64,000 bases of DNA from CBDCXF01 sp965223755 (GTDB lineage Bacteria; Acidobacteriota; Thermoanaerobaculia; Multivoradales; JAHEKO01). This document shows positions 41,215 through 49,401 of this stretch, piece by piece. Location: the NCBI GenBank assembly GCA_965223755.1, contig CBDCXF010000002.1, forward strand, positions 186,001 through 250,000. Direction: 5' to 3'. Position numbers and translations under genes: made by a program. The notes beneath the pieces are model-generated. The model had not been told where the DNA came from, made no database searches, and worked only from the letters and a program-made list of their open reading frames with translations. Each line of letters begins with the position of its first letter. Position 1 is the stretch's first letter.

Positions 41215-43734
41215 ATGATGCACCATCGCGGCGACATCACCAAAGGGCTGATAATTCCTACTCTGGCGACGCTAGCTCTGCTGTGGGCTTGCGCCGAAGC
41301 AGAGCCCGCATCGACCGCAGGCGCGGGCCAAATCGGCCAAACTGGAACCTCATCTGATGCATCTGGTAGCTCATCTGGCGGCCAGTCTGGCGACCAGTCT
41401 GGCGGTGAGGCCGCAGGAGCGACGAACTCCCCCGAACTCAGCGAACTCGGAAGCGGCTACTTCGTCTGGGAAACCAACCGCAACAAAGCGTGGCGGCTGT
41501 GGAAGAAAGACCTGCGTGGCGCCGCGCGCCAGTTCGTTGCCGACGAGCCGGGCCGGCAGCACTGCTGCGCCCACATCTCCCCCGACGGCCAGCGCGTCGC
41601 CTATTTGAGCCTGCAGGCTCCGGCCAACGATTACGCCGACGGTGACGTCGCCGGAGAACTGCGGCTGGTGGACCCAGAAGGGCAACCGCTAGCCACGATC
41701 GGGCCCGCGCGCATCAACCACGAGAATCGTGCCGCCGTGTGGGTGGACAACAGTCGTTTGATCTATATCGACGGACAGGGGCGCACAGTCGAATACGACA
41801 TTGGGTCAGCTACATCGACTCCGATCCTGGATCGAACCGAAGCCGAACACGGTTGGCTGGTCAACGCGACTCGAACCGCGGCGACCATGGGGTCCCCGAG
41901 TTTCTCCTCCGTCAACGGCAACACCCTGTCGCGGGCGACGCCGATGCCCGGCTGTCAGCCCTATTTCACTCATGACGGCGAATGGGGGTTTTGGGCCGGT
42001 GGTGCGGGTGGGCCGATCTACGGATTGCGCCTGGACACCCGAAGCCGCAAACCGATACTGCTCAAGGACGATCCACGCCTCCCCCACCCGTGGCGTTATC
42101 TCTACTTTCCGATGGTGTCGCGCGACGGCGCTTTCTTGACTTGGGGCGCGTCGCGAGGCGGACACAGTCACCACAAAGTTGATTACGAAATCTTCGTTGC
42201 CGAGATCGATCCCGACACGCTCGAACTTGTTGGACCACCGATCCGCGCCACGCGCCACAAGGCGGTGGACCGCTACGCCGACATCTACGTCGAGCCCTCT
42301 GCGCTCGGAACCGTGCGCGGTGAGGCTCCTCTGCGCACCGCCTGGTCAGCGCCGTCTGGTAGCGGCTGGCAATGGGATTTCGGCGATGGTTCAACGGCCG
42401 TGGGCAATGGCGCGTCGCATGTTTATGCACGTCCAGGGTTATTCTCGATTCGTGCCTCCAATGGCAGCGAAACTTTGACCGGTCGCGCGGTAGTGCGGCC
42501 TGCAGCACCTCCTTCGTTGCTCGCAACATCGGTCCTTGACGATCGCCACGTCCGACTCGAGTTCGACGAAGCCGTGGCCGCTGATTCGATCCAGGTTGCA
42601 GGCGGGGCGACCGTGGATTCCAGTGAGGGCCGCACGGTCACCCTCCGCCTCTCTGCACCACTGCAGGAGTTCATCGAACTGACTCTCACCGGAATCGCGG
42701 ACACATTCGGCAACGAAGCAGCAGCCGCCATGGCTATTGAACTGGATCCGGCCCTGTGGCCGATCGAGCGCGACTCCACCGTCGCTGTGTGGTCGGGGGT
42801 CGAGGGCTTCAACATCTTCCGCGACCCCACAGCCGGCACCGAGGAAGCGCTGGTTGCGTCTCGCAAAGGGCTCGCCATACCCGCGGCGTCGGGTGGCGTG
42901 CGCGTGGGTGGTGGCTGGCTCGAAATCGACGCCGATCAGTCCAAGCAACTGGTCGAAGTCCTCAAGGGCACCAACGAATTCACTGTGGAACTTCTCGTCC
43001 GGTTACAGGACGCAGCATCCGGTGATTTGATCAGTTGGGGGCTACCGGTTCCGCGCAATACCGACCTTGCATTGACCTTGAACCGCGGTGCCCTGGCCGC
43101 CTATCTGCGCGGAACCCCCACCAGCCGCCCGCTGGTGCAACCGCAACGTAGCGGCAACCTGGCCGCCGGTCTGCACCACTTGGCGATGGTGTTCAACCCC
43201 GGAGAGTTGGTCATCTACGTCAACGGTCGAGAGGCGTCGCGGCACGGCGATTTCGCCGGCGACCTGTTCCACTGGCAGCCCAGAGTTCTCCGTTTTGGCG
43301 GTCGTGAGGGAGGTACAACAGCGGACCTGGCCGGAGAGATCAACGGCTTCGCCCTGCACCGGCGAGCCTGGACCGATGAGATGATCGCCGATGCCTCCCG
43401 TCGGGCACTGCGTGCCTACGACGCTACGCCCCAGGTCTGGCAGGTAACAGCGACGAAGATCGCGGCCACCCCCAAACCGAGCCTGGAAGAAATCTCGCCC
43501 TACCGCGAAGCTCTGGTTGCCAATAGATACCGGCTGGAGAATCCTCCAACGGGCTTGCCGGTGGAGCTGGCGGTCGTGGAGTGGGCGATCCTCGATGGCA
43601 AAACGCTCGCTGATCCACCAGCTACTCGGCGGCTCGAATTGCAGCGGTTTAGCGATCTACAGGCGCTGGAGGGATTGTTCCTGGCCAACGGATTCGAAGG
43701 CGAAGAACTGTATTACTCGCCGCCGAGACCGTGA
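41215..43734 (+). CDS. Lipoprotein with PD40/TolB-like, PKD and LamG domains
   Basis: An 839-residue lipoprotein. The signal helix GLIIPTLATLALLWAC ends in a lipobox Cys; GAGG lies 5 bases before ATG 41215, although ATG 41185 in the same frame cannot be excluded. A Ser/Gly linker made of 12-base repeats follows. Then come PD40-like repeats (CCAHISPDGQRVAYLS), a PKD fold (WQWDFGDGSTAVGNGASHVY, about 385-420), an Ig-like segment and a LamG/concanavalin-like domain (about 555-730; FTVELLVRLQD, GLHHLAMVF). Such architecture fits a surface-exposed binding protein for polysaccharide or protein. No catalytic motif is seen. A REP-like element follows the stop. Confidence 0.8.
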   Translation: MMHHRGDITKGLIIPTLATLALLWACAEAEPASTAGAGQIGQTGTSSDASGSSSGGQSGDQSGGEAAGATNSPELSELGSGYFVWETNRNKAWRLWKKDLRGAARQFVADEPGRQHCCAHISPDGQRVAYLSLQAPANDYADGDVAGELRLVDPEGQPLATIGPARINHENRAAVWVDNSRLIYIDGQGRTVEYDIGSATSTPILDRTEAEHGWLVNATRTAATMGSPSFSSVNGNTLSRATPMPGCQPYFTHDGEWGFWAGGAGGPIYGLRLDTRSRKPILLKDDPRLPHPWRYLYFPMVSRDGAFLTWGASRGGHSHHKVDYEIFVAEIDPDTLELVGPPIRATRHKAVDRYADIYVEPSALGTVRGEAPLRTAWSAPSGSGWQWDFGDGSTAVGNGASHVYARPGLFSIRASNGSETLTGRAVVRPAAPPSLLATSVLDDRHVRLEFDEAVAADSIQVAGGATVDSSEGRTVTLRLSAPLQEFIELTLTGIADTFGNEAAAAMAIELDPALWPIERDSTVAVWSGVEGFNIFRDPTAGTEEALVASRKGLAIPAASGGVRVGGGWLEIDADQSKQLVEVLKGTNEFTVELLVRLQDAASGDLISWGLPVPRNTDLALTLNRGALAAYLRGTPTSRPLVQPQRSGNLAAGLHHLAMVFNPGELVIYVNGREASRHGDFAGDLFHWQPRVLRFGGREGGTTADLAGEINGFALHRRAWTDEMIADASRRALRAYDATPQVWQVTATKIAATPKPSLEEISPYREALVANRYRLENPPTGLPVELAVVEWAILDGKTLADPPATRRLELQRFSDLQALEGLFLANGFEGEELYYSPPRP
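41341..41412. repeat. 12-base repeats coding for a Ser/Gly linker
   Basis: Imperfect 12-base units such as TCATCTGGCGGC, CAGTCTGGCGAC and CAGTCTGGCGGT encode SSGG/QSGD/QSGG after the lipoprotein signal. The CAGTCTGG core is the same as in the minisatellite at 5.3 kb. Confidence 0.6.
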
Positions 43735-43750
43735 GGTGCGGCTGTATTCC

Positions 43751-43823
43751 GTAGCGATGGGCCTTACGTCCGCCCGGGAGGGGCAAGCTTGCCCTGAGCG
43801 GAGTCGAAGGGCCCTTCCCCTAC
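43751..43823 (+). repeat. REP-like palindromic element, copy 2, with insertion
   Basis: Starts GTAGCGATGGGCCTTACGTC, continues CGCCCGGGAGGGGCAAG and ends CCCTTCCCCTAC, matching copies 1 and 3. A segment containing GCCCT-GAGCGGAGTCGA-AGGGC (43791-43812) interrupts the second hairpin. The rest of the 271-base gap to the MBOAT gene has only a short CATAC/GTATG inverted repeat near 43.9 kb. Confidence 0.7.
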
Positions 43824-44005
43824 GCATGCGCTCCGCAAAAGCGCCTTGGGGCAGATTGGAGCAAGCGTCGGTCAGATCGGCGCGACCGCAGTGAGGAGCG
43901 CCGCAGGCATACATAGAGTATGTTGAGGACGCGACGAGCGAGGACCCGCCGAGATGGTTGGCGATCGCTCCAAGATGCCGCCCGTCAGAGTAGCCAAGCC
44001 TAGCG

Positions 44006-45439
44006 ATGGTCTTTAGTTCCCACTTCTTCCTCTACTACTTCCTACCCCTGGCGTTGGGGCTGTATTTCCTTGCCCCCAAAAAACTGAAGCACTTGGTACT
44101 CACCGGGCTCTCGTACGGTTTCTACGGTTGGTCGAACCCCGCTTTCATGGCGCTGATGGTCACCTCGACGGTAATCGATTACTTCTGCGGTCGAGCCATT
44201 GTCGGAGCGGACGAGAGACTGGAACCCGGCACACCGCGATCTCGCAAGCAAAAGACGGCGGTGACGATTTCGATCGTCGCCAACTTGGCCCTGCTCGGAT
44301 TCTTCAAGTACTTCCATTTCGCCGTGGATTCCTACAACGGAATCGCCTCCGCCCTGGGCCTGCCGGCGGCGGCGCTGGACAACACCCTGCGTGTGGTCCT
44401 ACCTCTCGGCATCAGTTTCTACACTTTCCAGTCGATGAGCTACACCATCGATGTCTACCGGGGGCACGCCCGCGTGCTCACCAACTTCATCGACTTCGCC
44501 TGTTTCGTGTCGATGTTTCCGCAATTGGTGGCCGGCCCGATCCTGAGGTTTTCGGAAATCTCGGAACAGTTGCGCTCCCGCACCCACACCTTGGCCAAGT
44601 TCGCTCGCGGCGCCGCCTGCATCAGTCTGGGGATGGGCAAGAAGGTCTTGCTCGCCAACCCTTGCGGCCGAGTCGCCGATTTCGCCTTCGACGCGGGTGT
44701 CGTCGACACTGCAACGGCATGGCTTGGAGCGGTCGCATACGCGTTTCAGATCTACTTCGACTTCTCCGGCTACTCCGACATGGCCATCGGCCTGGGGCTG
44801 ATGCTGGGCTTTCGCTTTCCCAAGAACTTCGACTCGCCCTACCACTCCAAGTCGATCACCGAGTTCTGGCGCCGCTGGCACCTGTCGCTGTCGACATGGC
44901 TGCGCGACTATCTCTACATTCCGCTCGGGGGCAACCGCCTCGGTATTTGGAAGACCTACCGCAACCTCGCCTTGGTCATGCTCCTGGGTGGGCTGTGGCA
45001 CGGCGCGGCGTGGACCTTCGTCGCCTGGGGAGCGGCGCACGGGACTCTGCTGGCGATCGAACGAGCTCGCGGCGGCCGTGCGCTGTGGTCTTTCCTACCC
45101 CAGCGGCTGCACATGGCGGCGACCTTTATCGTCGTCCTTTTCACCTGGGTGCTGTTTCGCGCCGATTCGATTGGACGCGCCGGCAACTACCTCGCCAGCA
45201 TGGTTGGATTGGGTACGCCGTCGGCAGCGACGCCGATTCTGCAGTCCCTCATGCTGCGCCCGTACTACCTGGTGACCCTCGCAGTGGCCGCTTTGGTGAC
45301 TTGGCTGGGAATGCAAACCACCGATTGGACGCGGCAGTTGGATTGGCGCAAGGTTGCCCTCGCCGGCGTTGCTTTGGTTGTTTCGGCAATCACTCTCGAA
45401 ACGCAGGACTACAACCCGTTTATTTACTTCATCTTCTGA
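44006..45439 (+). CDS. MBOAT family O-acyltransferase (AlgI-like)
   Basis: A 477-residue polytopic membrane protein of the membrane-bound O-acyltransferase family. The diagnostic FWRRWHLSLSTWLRDYLYIPLGG is present, as is the later catalytic His in GGLWHGAAWTFV. AlgI/DltB-type members pass acetyl groups across the inner membrane for O-acetylation of exopolysaccharide or other surface polymers. The next gene, 17 bases downstream, is an AlgJ/AlgX-like SGNH protein, the usual periplasmic partner, so the two form an acetylation pair. No polymer-synthesis genes are nearby, so the polymer is unknown. Confidence 0.93.
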   Translation: MVFSSHFFLYYFLPLALGLYFLAPKKLKHLVLTGLSYGFYGWSNPAFMALMVTSTVIDYFCGRAIVGADERLEPGTPRSRKQKTAVTISIVANLALLGFFKYFHFAVDSYNGIASALGLPAAALDNTLRVVLPLGISFYTFQSMSYTIDVYRGHARVLTNFIDFACFVSMFPQLVAGPILRFSEISEQLRSRTHTLAKFARGAACISLGMGKKVLLANPCGRVADFAFDAGVVDTATAWLGAVAYAFQIYFDFSGYSDMAIGLGLMLGFRFPKNFDSPYHSKSITEFWRRWHLSLSTWLRDYLYIPLGGNRLGIWKTYRNLALVMLLGGLWHGAAWTFVAWGAAHGTLLAIERARGGRALWSFLPQRLHMAATFIVVLFTWVLFRADSIGRAGNYLASMVGLGTPSAATPILQSLMLRPYYLVTLAVAALVTWLGMQTTDWTRQLDWRKVALAGVALVVSAITLETQDYNPFIYFIF

Positions 45440-45456
45440 TCGATATCCACTGACCG

Positions 45457-46734
45457 ATGGCGAACTCCACTCAACCTCTCACTGCACGTCACGGACGGCG
45501 CGACATCGGCCGTGGGGTCGTGGCTCGTCCGTTGGCGGTGGCGACAACCACGGCGTTCTTGGCTCTAATCGGCTCGCAAATGATCGCAACCTTGGCGCAG
45601 GGAGTCCTGCCAAAGGCCTCCTCGACCTGGGTCGGTTCGGTGGTGGAGGCGTTAACCGGCCCCGCCAGCGACCAGCAAAGTCGCAACGCTCGCGTCCACG
45701 GTGCCGGCGAAGCTCTGGAAGAAGACTTGGTGGACAGTTCGTGGCTGCGATCGGCGGTGCGGCAATGGGGTCAGGCGGTTCTGGTGGATTGGGGTGGCGT
45801 CGGCAACACCCAGGTCTACCTCGGTGAGCCCGCGGAAGGAGGGTTGCGTTGGCTCTTTTTCACTCCCGCAACCGACCACCTCCTGGCTCCCGATTTCCTC
45901 AACCGGGGCGTGCAGCAACGCCGGGCCAAATCGGCGAGCGCTTGGGAACGGATGCCACAGACCGATCCGGTCGAGACGCTACGGGAGTTCGCTGGGCATT
46001 TGCGCCAGCGAGGCATTCACCTGGTGGTGCTTCCGGCGCCGTCAAAGGCGATGGTGGTACCCGGGCGCCTGGCTCCGAGGATTGCCAGCGGGTCGATTGC
46101 CCACCCCTCATACCAAGCCTTCCTCGACCTGCTCGAGGATGACGGAATCCAGGTGGTCGATTCCTTGGCGGCTCTCAGCGCCCACGAGACCTCGGCTCCC
46201 TTCCTGGTTCAGGATTCCCACTGGACGCCCCCTGCCCTGGATCGAGTGGCGCAAGCCACTGCCGATCAAGTTCGACCTGTTCTCTCGCCACAAAGTCGTC
46301 CGCCGAGATACCGCCGCCGGACCTTGACTGTGTCGCACCACGGCGACCTGGTCGAGCTGCTCGGAATGCCCACTCGTCGCACTCTCCCAGAGGAGACCGT
46401 CGAAATCCGACCTGTGTTCTCAGGCAACCGTCCGTGGCGCCCCGATCCCAATGCGGAAGTCCTGCTCCTCGGCGATAGCTTCGCCAACATCTACTCGCAA
46501 GAGGCCCTTGGCTGGGGCACCGGTGCCGGATTTGCTGAACAGCTCTCGTTCCACCTCCGACGACCGATCGACAAAATCGTCGTCAACGCCGGCGGCGCAC
46601 ACGGGTCGCGTCAGGCCTGGGCGCACGATCTGGCAACCGGAGCTCGATCGCTGGACAACCTGAAGGTCGTGGTCTATGAATTCGCCGCGCGTGAGCTGTC
46701 TTGGGGGGATTGGCGAACCATCCCCATTCGGTAG
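45457..46734 (+). CDS. AlgJ/AlgX-like SGNH acetyltransferase
   Basis: A 425-residue protein with one N-terminal membrane helix (about 27-50) and a periplasmic SGNH-fold domain. The nucleophile serine is in LLGDSFANIYS and the Asp-His pair in VQDSHWTPPAL, the pattern of AlgJ/AlgX proteins that acetylate alginate. It follows the MBOAT gene at 17 bases and would take the acetyl group from it and transfer it to a surface polymer. Catalytic residues all appear intact. Confidence 0.88.
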   Translation: MANSTQPLTARHGRRDIGRGVVARPLAVATTTAFLALIGSQMIATLAQGVLPKASSTWVGSVVEALTGPASDQQSRNARVHGAGEALEEDLVDSSWLRSAVRQWGQAVLVDWGGVGNTQVYLGEPAEGGLRWLFFTPATDHLLAPDFLNRGVQQRRAKSASAWERMPQTDPVETLREFAGHLRQRGIHLVVLPAPSKAMVVPGRLAPRIASGSIAHPSYQAFLDLLEDDGIQVVDSLAALSAHETSAPFLVQDSHWTPPALDRVAQATADQVRPVLSPQSRPPRYRRRTLTVSHHGDLVELLGMPTRRTLPEETVEIRPVFSGNRPWRPDPNAEVLLLGDSFANIYSQEALGWGTGAGFAEQLSFHLRRPIDKIVVNAGGAHGSRQAWAHDLATGARSLDNLKVVVYEFAARELSWGDWRTIPIR

Positions 46735-46745
46735 CCGAATAAGAG

Positions 46746-47318
46746 ATGGGAGCGATGATGCAACAGGATTTCAAACAGCGATCTAGACGGCCCGGGATGT
46801 TCTTTCTGCGGCTGAGCCTTGCGTTCATCCTCGTCGTTGCTTTTCTAGGGTTCGGATGCGCTCAACCAGACCCCACCCGGACCTTGACGGAAGAGGAGCT
46901 CGCCGCGGTACGGGAAGCCAATCTTGCTTACCCCGAGGCCTGGTTGGCCGACGATCCCGGTGCCGTACGAGCAGCACTGACCGCCGACGCGGTGCTGATG
47001 CCTTCGGGTGGCGTCGATCCAATCGAAGGTATGTCAGAGATCAATCAGTTCTTCTGGCCGAGTGATGCACCGGTAACCCAGGTAACGGAGTTTTCGATGC
47101 AGCCACAAGAGATCGGCGGGTCGCCCACACAAGCATTTGCCCGCGGCCTCATGAGCCTGCAGTTCGATCTCGAAACCGAAACGACAATCGAGAGCTACCG
47201 CACTTCGGGCACCTATTTCATGCGCCTACGCCCCAACGACGAAGGCCAGTGGAGCATCTCCCACTACATGTGGAACCACCCCGCGTGGCAGGTGGTCGCA
47301 AGCCGTCCCAAGGGTTAG
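46746..47318 (+). CDS. NTF2-like (SnoaL/DUF4440) lipoprotein
   Basis: A 190-residue lipoprotein. The signal helix LRLSLAFILVVAFLGFGC ends in a lipobox Cys. The mature part has the cone-shaped NTF2-like pattern: an opening helix AAVREANLAYPEAWLADDPGAV, ALTADAVLMPSGG and a closing strand GQWSISHYMWN. Such domains bind small ligands or act as isomerases; no catalytic residue can be assigned. It begins 12 bases after the AlgJ-like gene and may be in its operon. ATG 46758 is an alternative start with better GGAG spacing. Confidence 0.75.
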   Translation: MGAMMQQDFKQRSRRPGMFFLRLSLAFILVVAFLGFGCAQPDPTRTLTEEELAAVREANLAYPEAWLADDPGAVRAALTADAVLMPSGGVDPIEGMSEINQFFWPSDAPVTQVTEFSMQPQEIGGSPTQAFARGLMSLQFDLETETTIESYRTSGTYFMRLRPNDEGQWSISHYMWNHPAWQVVASRPKG

Positions 47319-47336
47319 CTTCCGTGCCGCTTAGGC

Positions 47337-48224
47337 CTACTGGGATCGCGACTGGGATTGCGGCGCCTTCGCCCAAGCCCGTGACCAGGCCTCGAATTGC
47401 TCGCGCACGGCCTTTTTCTTGGCCAGGGGTTCGAGCGACACGACGCCGCCGTTCTTGATCGCCAACTTGGCTAGCTTGCGCGCCGCCTTTCCGTCGGAGC
47501 CGCTGAGGACCTTGGCGCCGCGATAGAAATTGGCCTCATAGCTCACCCATTCCTCAAGCGTCATCGATCCTGGGTTGGTTTCGAGGCGGGTCGGCCACCG
47601 CTCCAGGTCGGAGAAAAATCGCCCTACTTCCTGTACCCGACTGGGCTCACGAATGGCCAGCACCTCCCAGGCGGCGAGGTGAATCGCCAAGCGCATCGCG
47701 ACCGGGGTATCGGCGGTCCACCCCGTCTGCCGCAGCATTGCAGCGGCGCCTTCTAGCTGAAGCAGCAAGTCGGTGGCTGCCAGCGCGTCGGCGCCCTCCG
47801 GAGGTCCGGTGAGGGGCGAACCGGGTAGCGGCTGGGGCGGATGGCCGAGCAGCCGGGTCCACAGCGCCGCCAGTTCAAGATCCCCTTCGGCGGCGATGGC
47901 GATTCCATCCCCGGTGACTCTGCCCGGGATGCCGTAGTAGGGACCGGCGTTGGCTTCTTCCCAATCCGAACGAGTCAAGCAGTAAACGGTCAAGTGAATC
48001 GGATACTGAGTCCACTTGCGCAAGTCCTCGGCCATGACTTCGAGCCGTCGCTGGACGTGCGCGGCCCGGTCCAGAGTTCCCGGCGAGTACATTACGTCGA
48101 CCGTGTCGCCAGCAAGTCTGAGCAGTTGAACGTCGGCCGGAGCTACGCTGGGTAACAGCAAGGCACAGAGCACGCAACTCAACAAGGCGCCGGATCGGGC
48201 GGTACCCCTATAGGCAGGCGACAT
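47337..48224 (-). CDS. Secreted protein of unknown function
   Basis: A 295-residue exported protein from ATG 48224 with signal peptide GALLSCVLCALLLPSVAPA. The mature part is mixed alpha/beta, with MYSPGTLDRAAHVQRRLEVMAEDL and HLTVYCLTRSDWEEA. This resembles the opening of 'peptidase MA-like' proteins, but no HExxH is present, so peptidase activity is not supported. The C-terminal end is Lys/Ala/Gln-rich. TATGAT ends 6 bases before the ATG and there is no Shine-Dalgarno. It is convergent with the NTF2-like gene. Confidence 0.75.
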   Translation of the reverse strand: MSPAYRGTARSGALLSCVLCALLLPSVAPADVQLLRLAGDTVDVMYSPGTLDRAAHVQRRLEVMAEDLRKWTQYPIHLTVYCLTRSDWEEANAGPYYGIPGRVTGDGIAIAAEGDLELAALWTRLLGHPPQPLPGSPLTGPPEGADALAATDLLLQLEGAAAMLRQTGWTADTPVAMRLAIHLAAWEVLAIREPSRVQEVGRFFSDLERWPTRLETNPGSMTLEEWVSYEANFYRGAKVLSGSDGKAARKLAKLAIKNGGVVSLEPLAKKKAVREQFEAWSRAWAKAPQSQSRSQ

Positions 48225-48230
48225 GTTGGG

Positions 48231-48236
48231 ATCATA
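48231..48236 (-). promoter_or_regulatory. -10 hexamer TATGAT, candidate leaderless promoter
   Basis: TATGAT on the minus strand ends 6 bases before ATG 48224. A CTGACC lies 16 bases upstream as a possible -35. Confidence 0.5.
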
Positions 48237-48262
48237 CGGCATGGTGGTTAGTGGTCAGCGGT

Positions 48263-48297
48263 CAGTGGGCAGTGGGCAGTGGGCAGTGGGCAGTGGG
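48263..48297. repeat. Five perfect CAGTGGG tandem copies
   Basis: Five head-to-tail 7-base units CAGTGGG, preceded by decayed GGTCAGCGGT units. They lie just upstream of the promoter of the secreted unknown and beside REP-like copy 3. Confidence 0.9.
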
Positions 48298-48340
48298 CAG
48301 CAACGCGAGCATAAACCCGCCCCTACGCCGGATCGAGATA

Positions 48341-48390
48341 CAAGGGGAGGGGTTTATCCCCTCCCGGGCGGGCGTAAAGCCCGGCCCTAC
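48341..48390 (-). repeat. REP-like palindromic element, copy 3, inverted
   Basis: Read on the minus strand: GTAGGGCCGGGCTTTACGCC, then CGCCCGGGAGGGGATAAACC and CCTCCCCTTG, closely matching copy 1. A shared CCCGCCCCTACGC lies just outside copies 1 and 3. No gene is seen in this 240-base gap. Confidence 0.75.
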
Positions 48391-48464
48391 GTACCTACAT
48401 ACCGCACCAACATCCCATAGACTTCCACCAACGCAAGACTTGGCAGGACAACGGAGAAACGAAC

Positions 48465-49340
48465 TTGGATATCAGTACCATCACCGTTCTCGGCGCCGGC
48501 ACCATGGGTCGCGGCATCGCCCATGTGGCCGCTCAAGGCGGATACCAAACCCACCTCTTTGACACCCAGGAAGCCGCCCTCGACAACGCCGAAAAGACCA
48601 TCCACAAGAACCTCGACAAGGGGGTGTCGCTGGGCAAAGTCGATGCCGATGTTGCGGCGACCGCCAAGGACAGCCTGAGTACCCATGCCGACCTCGCCAA
48701 GTCGGTCGCCGACGCCGACTTGGTGATCGAGGCCGTGCCGGAGTCAATGCCACTCAAGATCGAGGTCTTCGATCAAGTGGTGAAGGCGGCGCCCGAGCAT
48801 GCGCTCCTGGCTTCGAACACCTCCGGTCTGTCGATCACCGAGATGGCCTCGGCTACCGATCGACCCGAACGCTTTGCCGGGATGCACTTCTTCAACCCGG
48901 TCCACTTGATGCGGCTGGTCGAGCTGGTCAGCGGTCTTGAAACCTCCGAAGAGACTCTAGACCTGATGACTGAGGTTTCCGCCCGCATGGGCAAAGAAGT
49001 GGTGCGGGTCAACGAGTCGCCCGGCTTCGTGACTTCGCGTATCAACGCGCTCATCGGCAACGAAGCCTTCCGCATGCTCGAACAGGGCGTCGCCTCACCC
49101 GAAGACATCGATACCGCTCTCAAACTGGGCTTGAACCATCCCATGGGGCCGTTCGAAATGGTGGACCTCGTCGGCCTCGATGTGCGCCTGTCGATCTTGA
49201 AGTTCCTCCACGAGACCCTCGGCGACACCTACCGGCCGACGCCGTTGATGGAGCGTTACGTCAAAGCCGGTCGGCTCGGACGCAAGACCGGGCGGGGCGT
49301 CTACAGCTACGATGCCGACGGAAAGCGGGTTTCCGGTTGA
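48465..49340 (+). CDS. 3-hydroxybutyryl-CoA (3-hydroxyacyl-CoA) dehydrogenase
   Basis: A 291-residue, complete NAD-binding dehydrogenase. The Rossmann motif VLGAGTMGRGIA opens the protein, HFFNPVHLMRLVELV carries the catalytic His, and the C-terminal helical domain has GFVTSRINALIGNEAFRML. It interconverts 3-hydroxyacyl-CoA and 3-oxoacyl-CoA in beta-oxidation or butyrate/polyhydroxybutyrate metabolism. A TTG start is used, 7 bases after GGAGA. The gene has no pathway neighbours here. Confidence 0.92.
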   Translation: MDISTITVLGAGTMGRGIAHVAAQGGYQTHLFDTQEAALDNAEKTIHKNLDKGVSLGKVDADVAATAKDSLSTHADLAKSVADADLVIEAVPESMPLKIEVFDQVVKAAPEHALLASNTSGLSITEMASATDRPERFAGMHFFNPVHLMRLVELVSGLETSEETLDLMTEVSARMGKEVVRVNESPGFVTSRINALIGNEAFRMLEQGVASPEDIDTALKLGLNHPMGPFEMVDLVGLDVRLSILKFLHETLGDTYRPTPLMERYVKAGRLGRKTGRGVYSYDADGKRVSG

Positions 49341-49401
49341 CGGCGACGCGACAGGAACGCCTGTATACAAGACAGATGCGAATCGGCGGCAAATCTAGCG
49401 C

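Noticed and set aside
47337..48224. Peptidase MA-like function for the secreted unknown
   Set aside because: The opening resembles that group, but no HExxH zinc motif is present.
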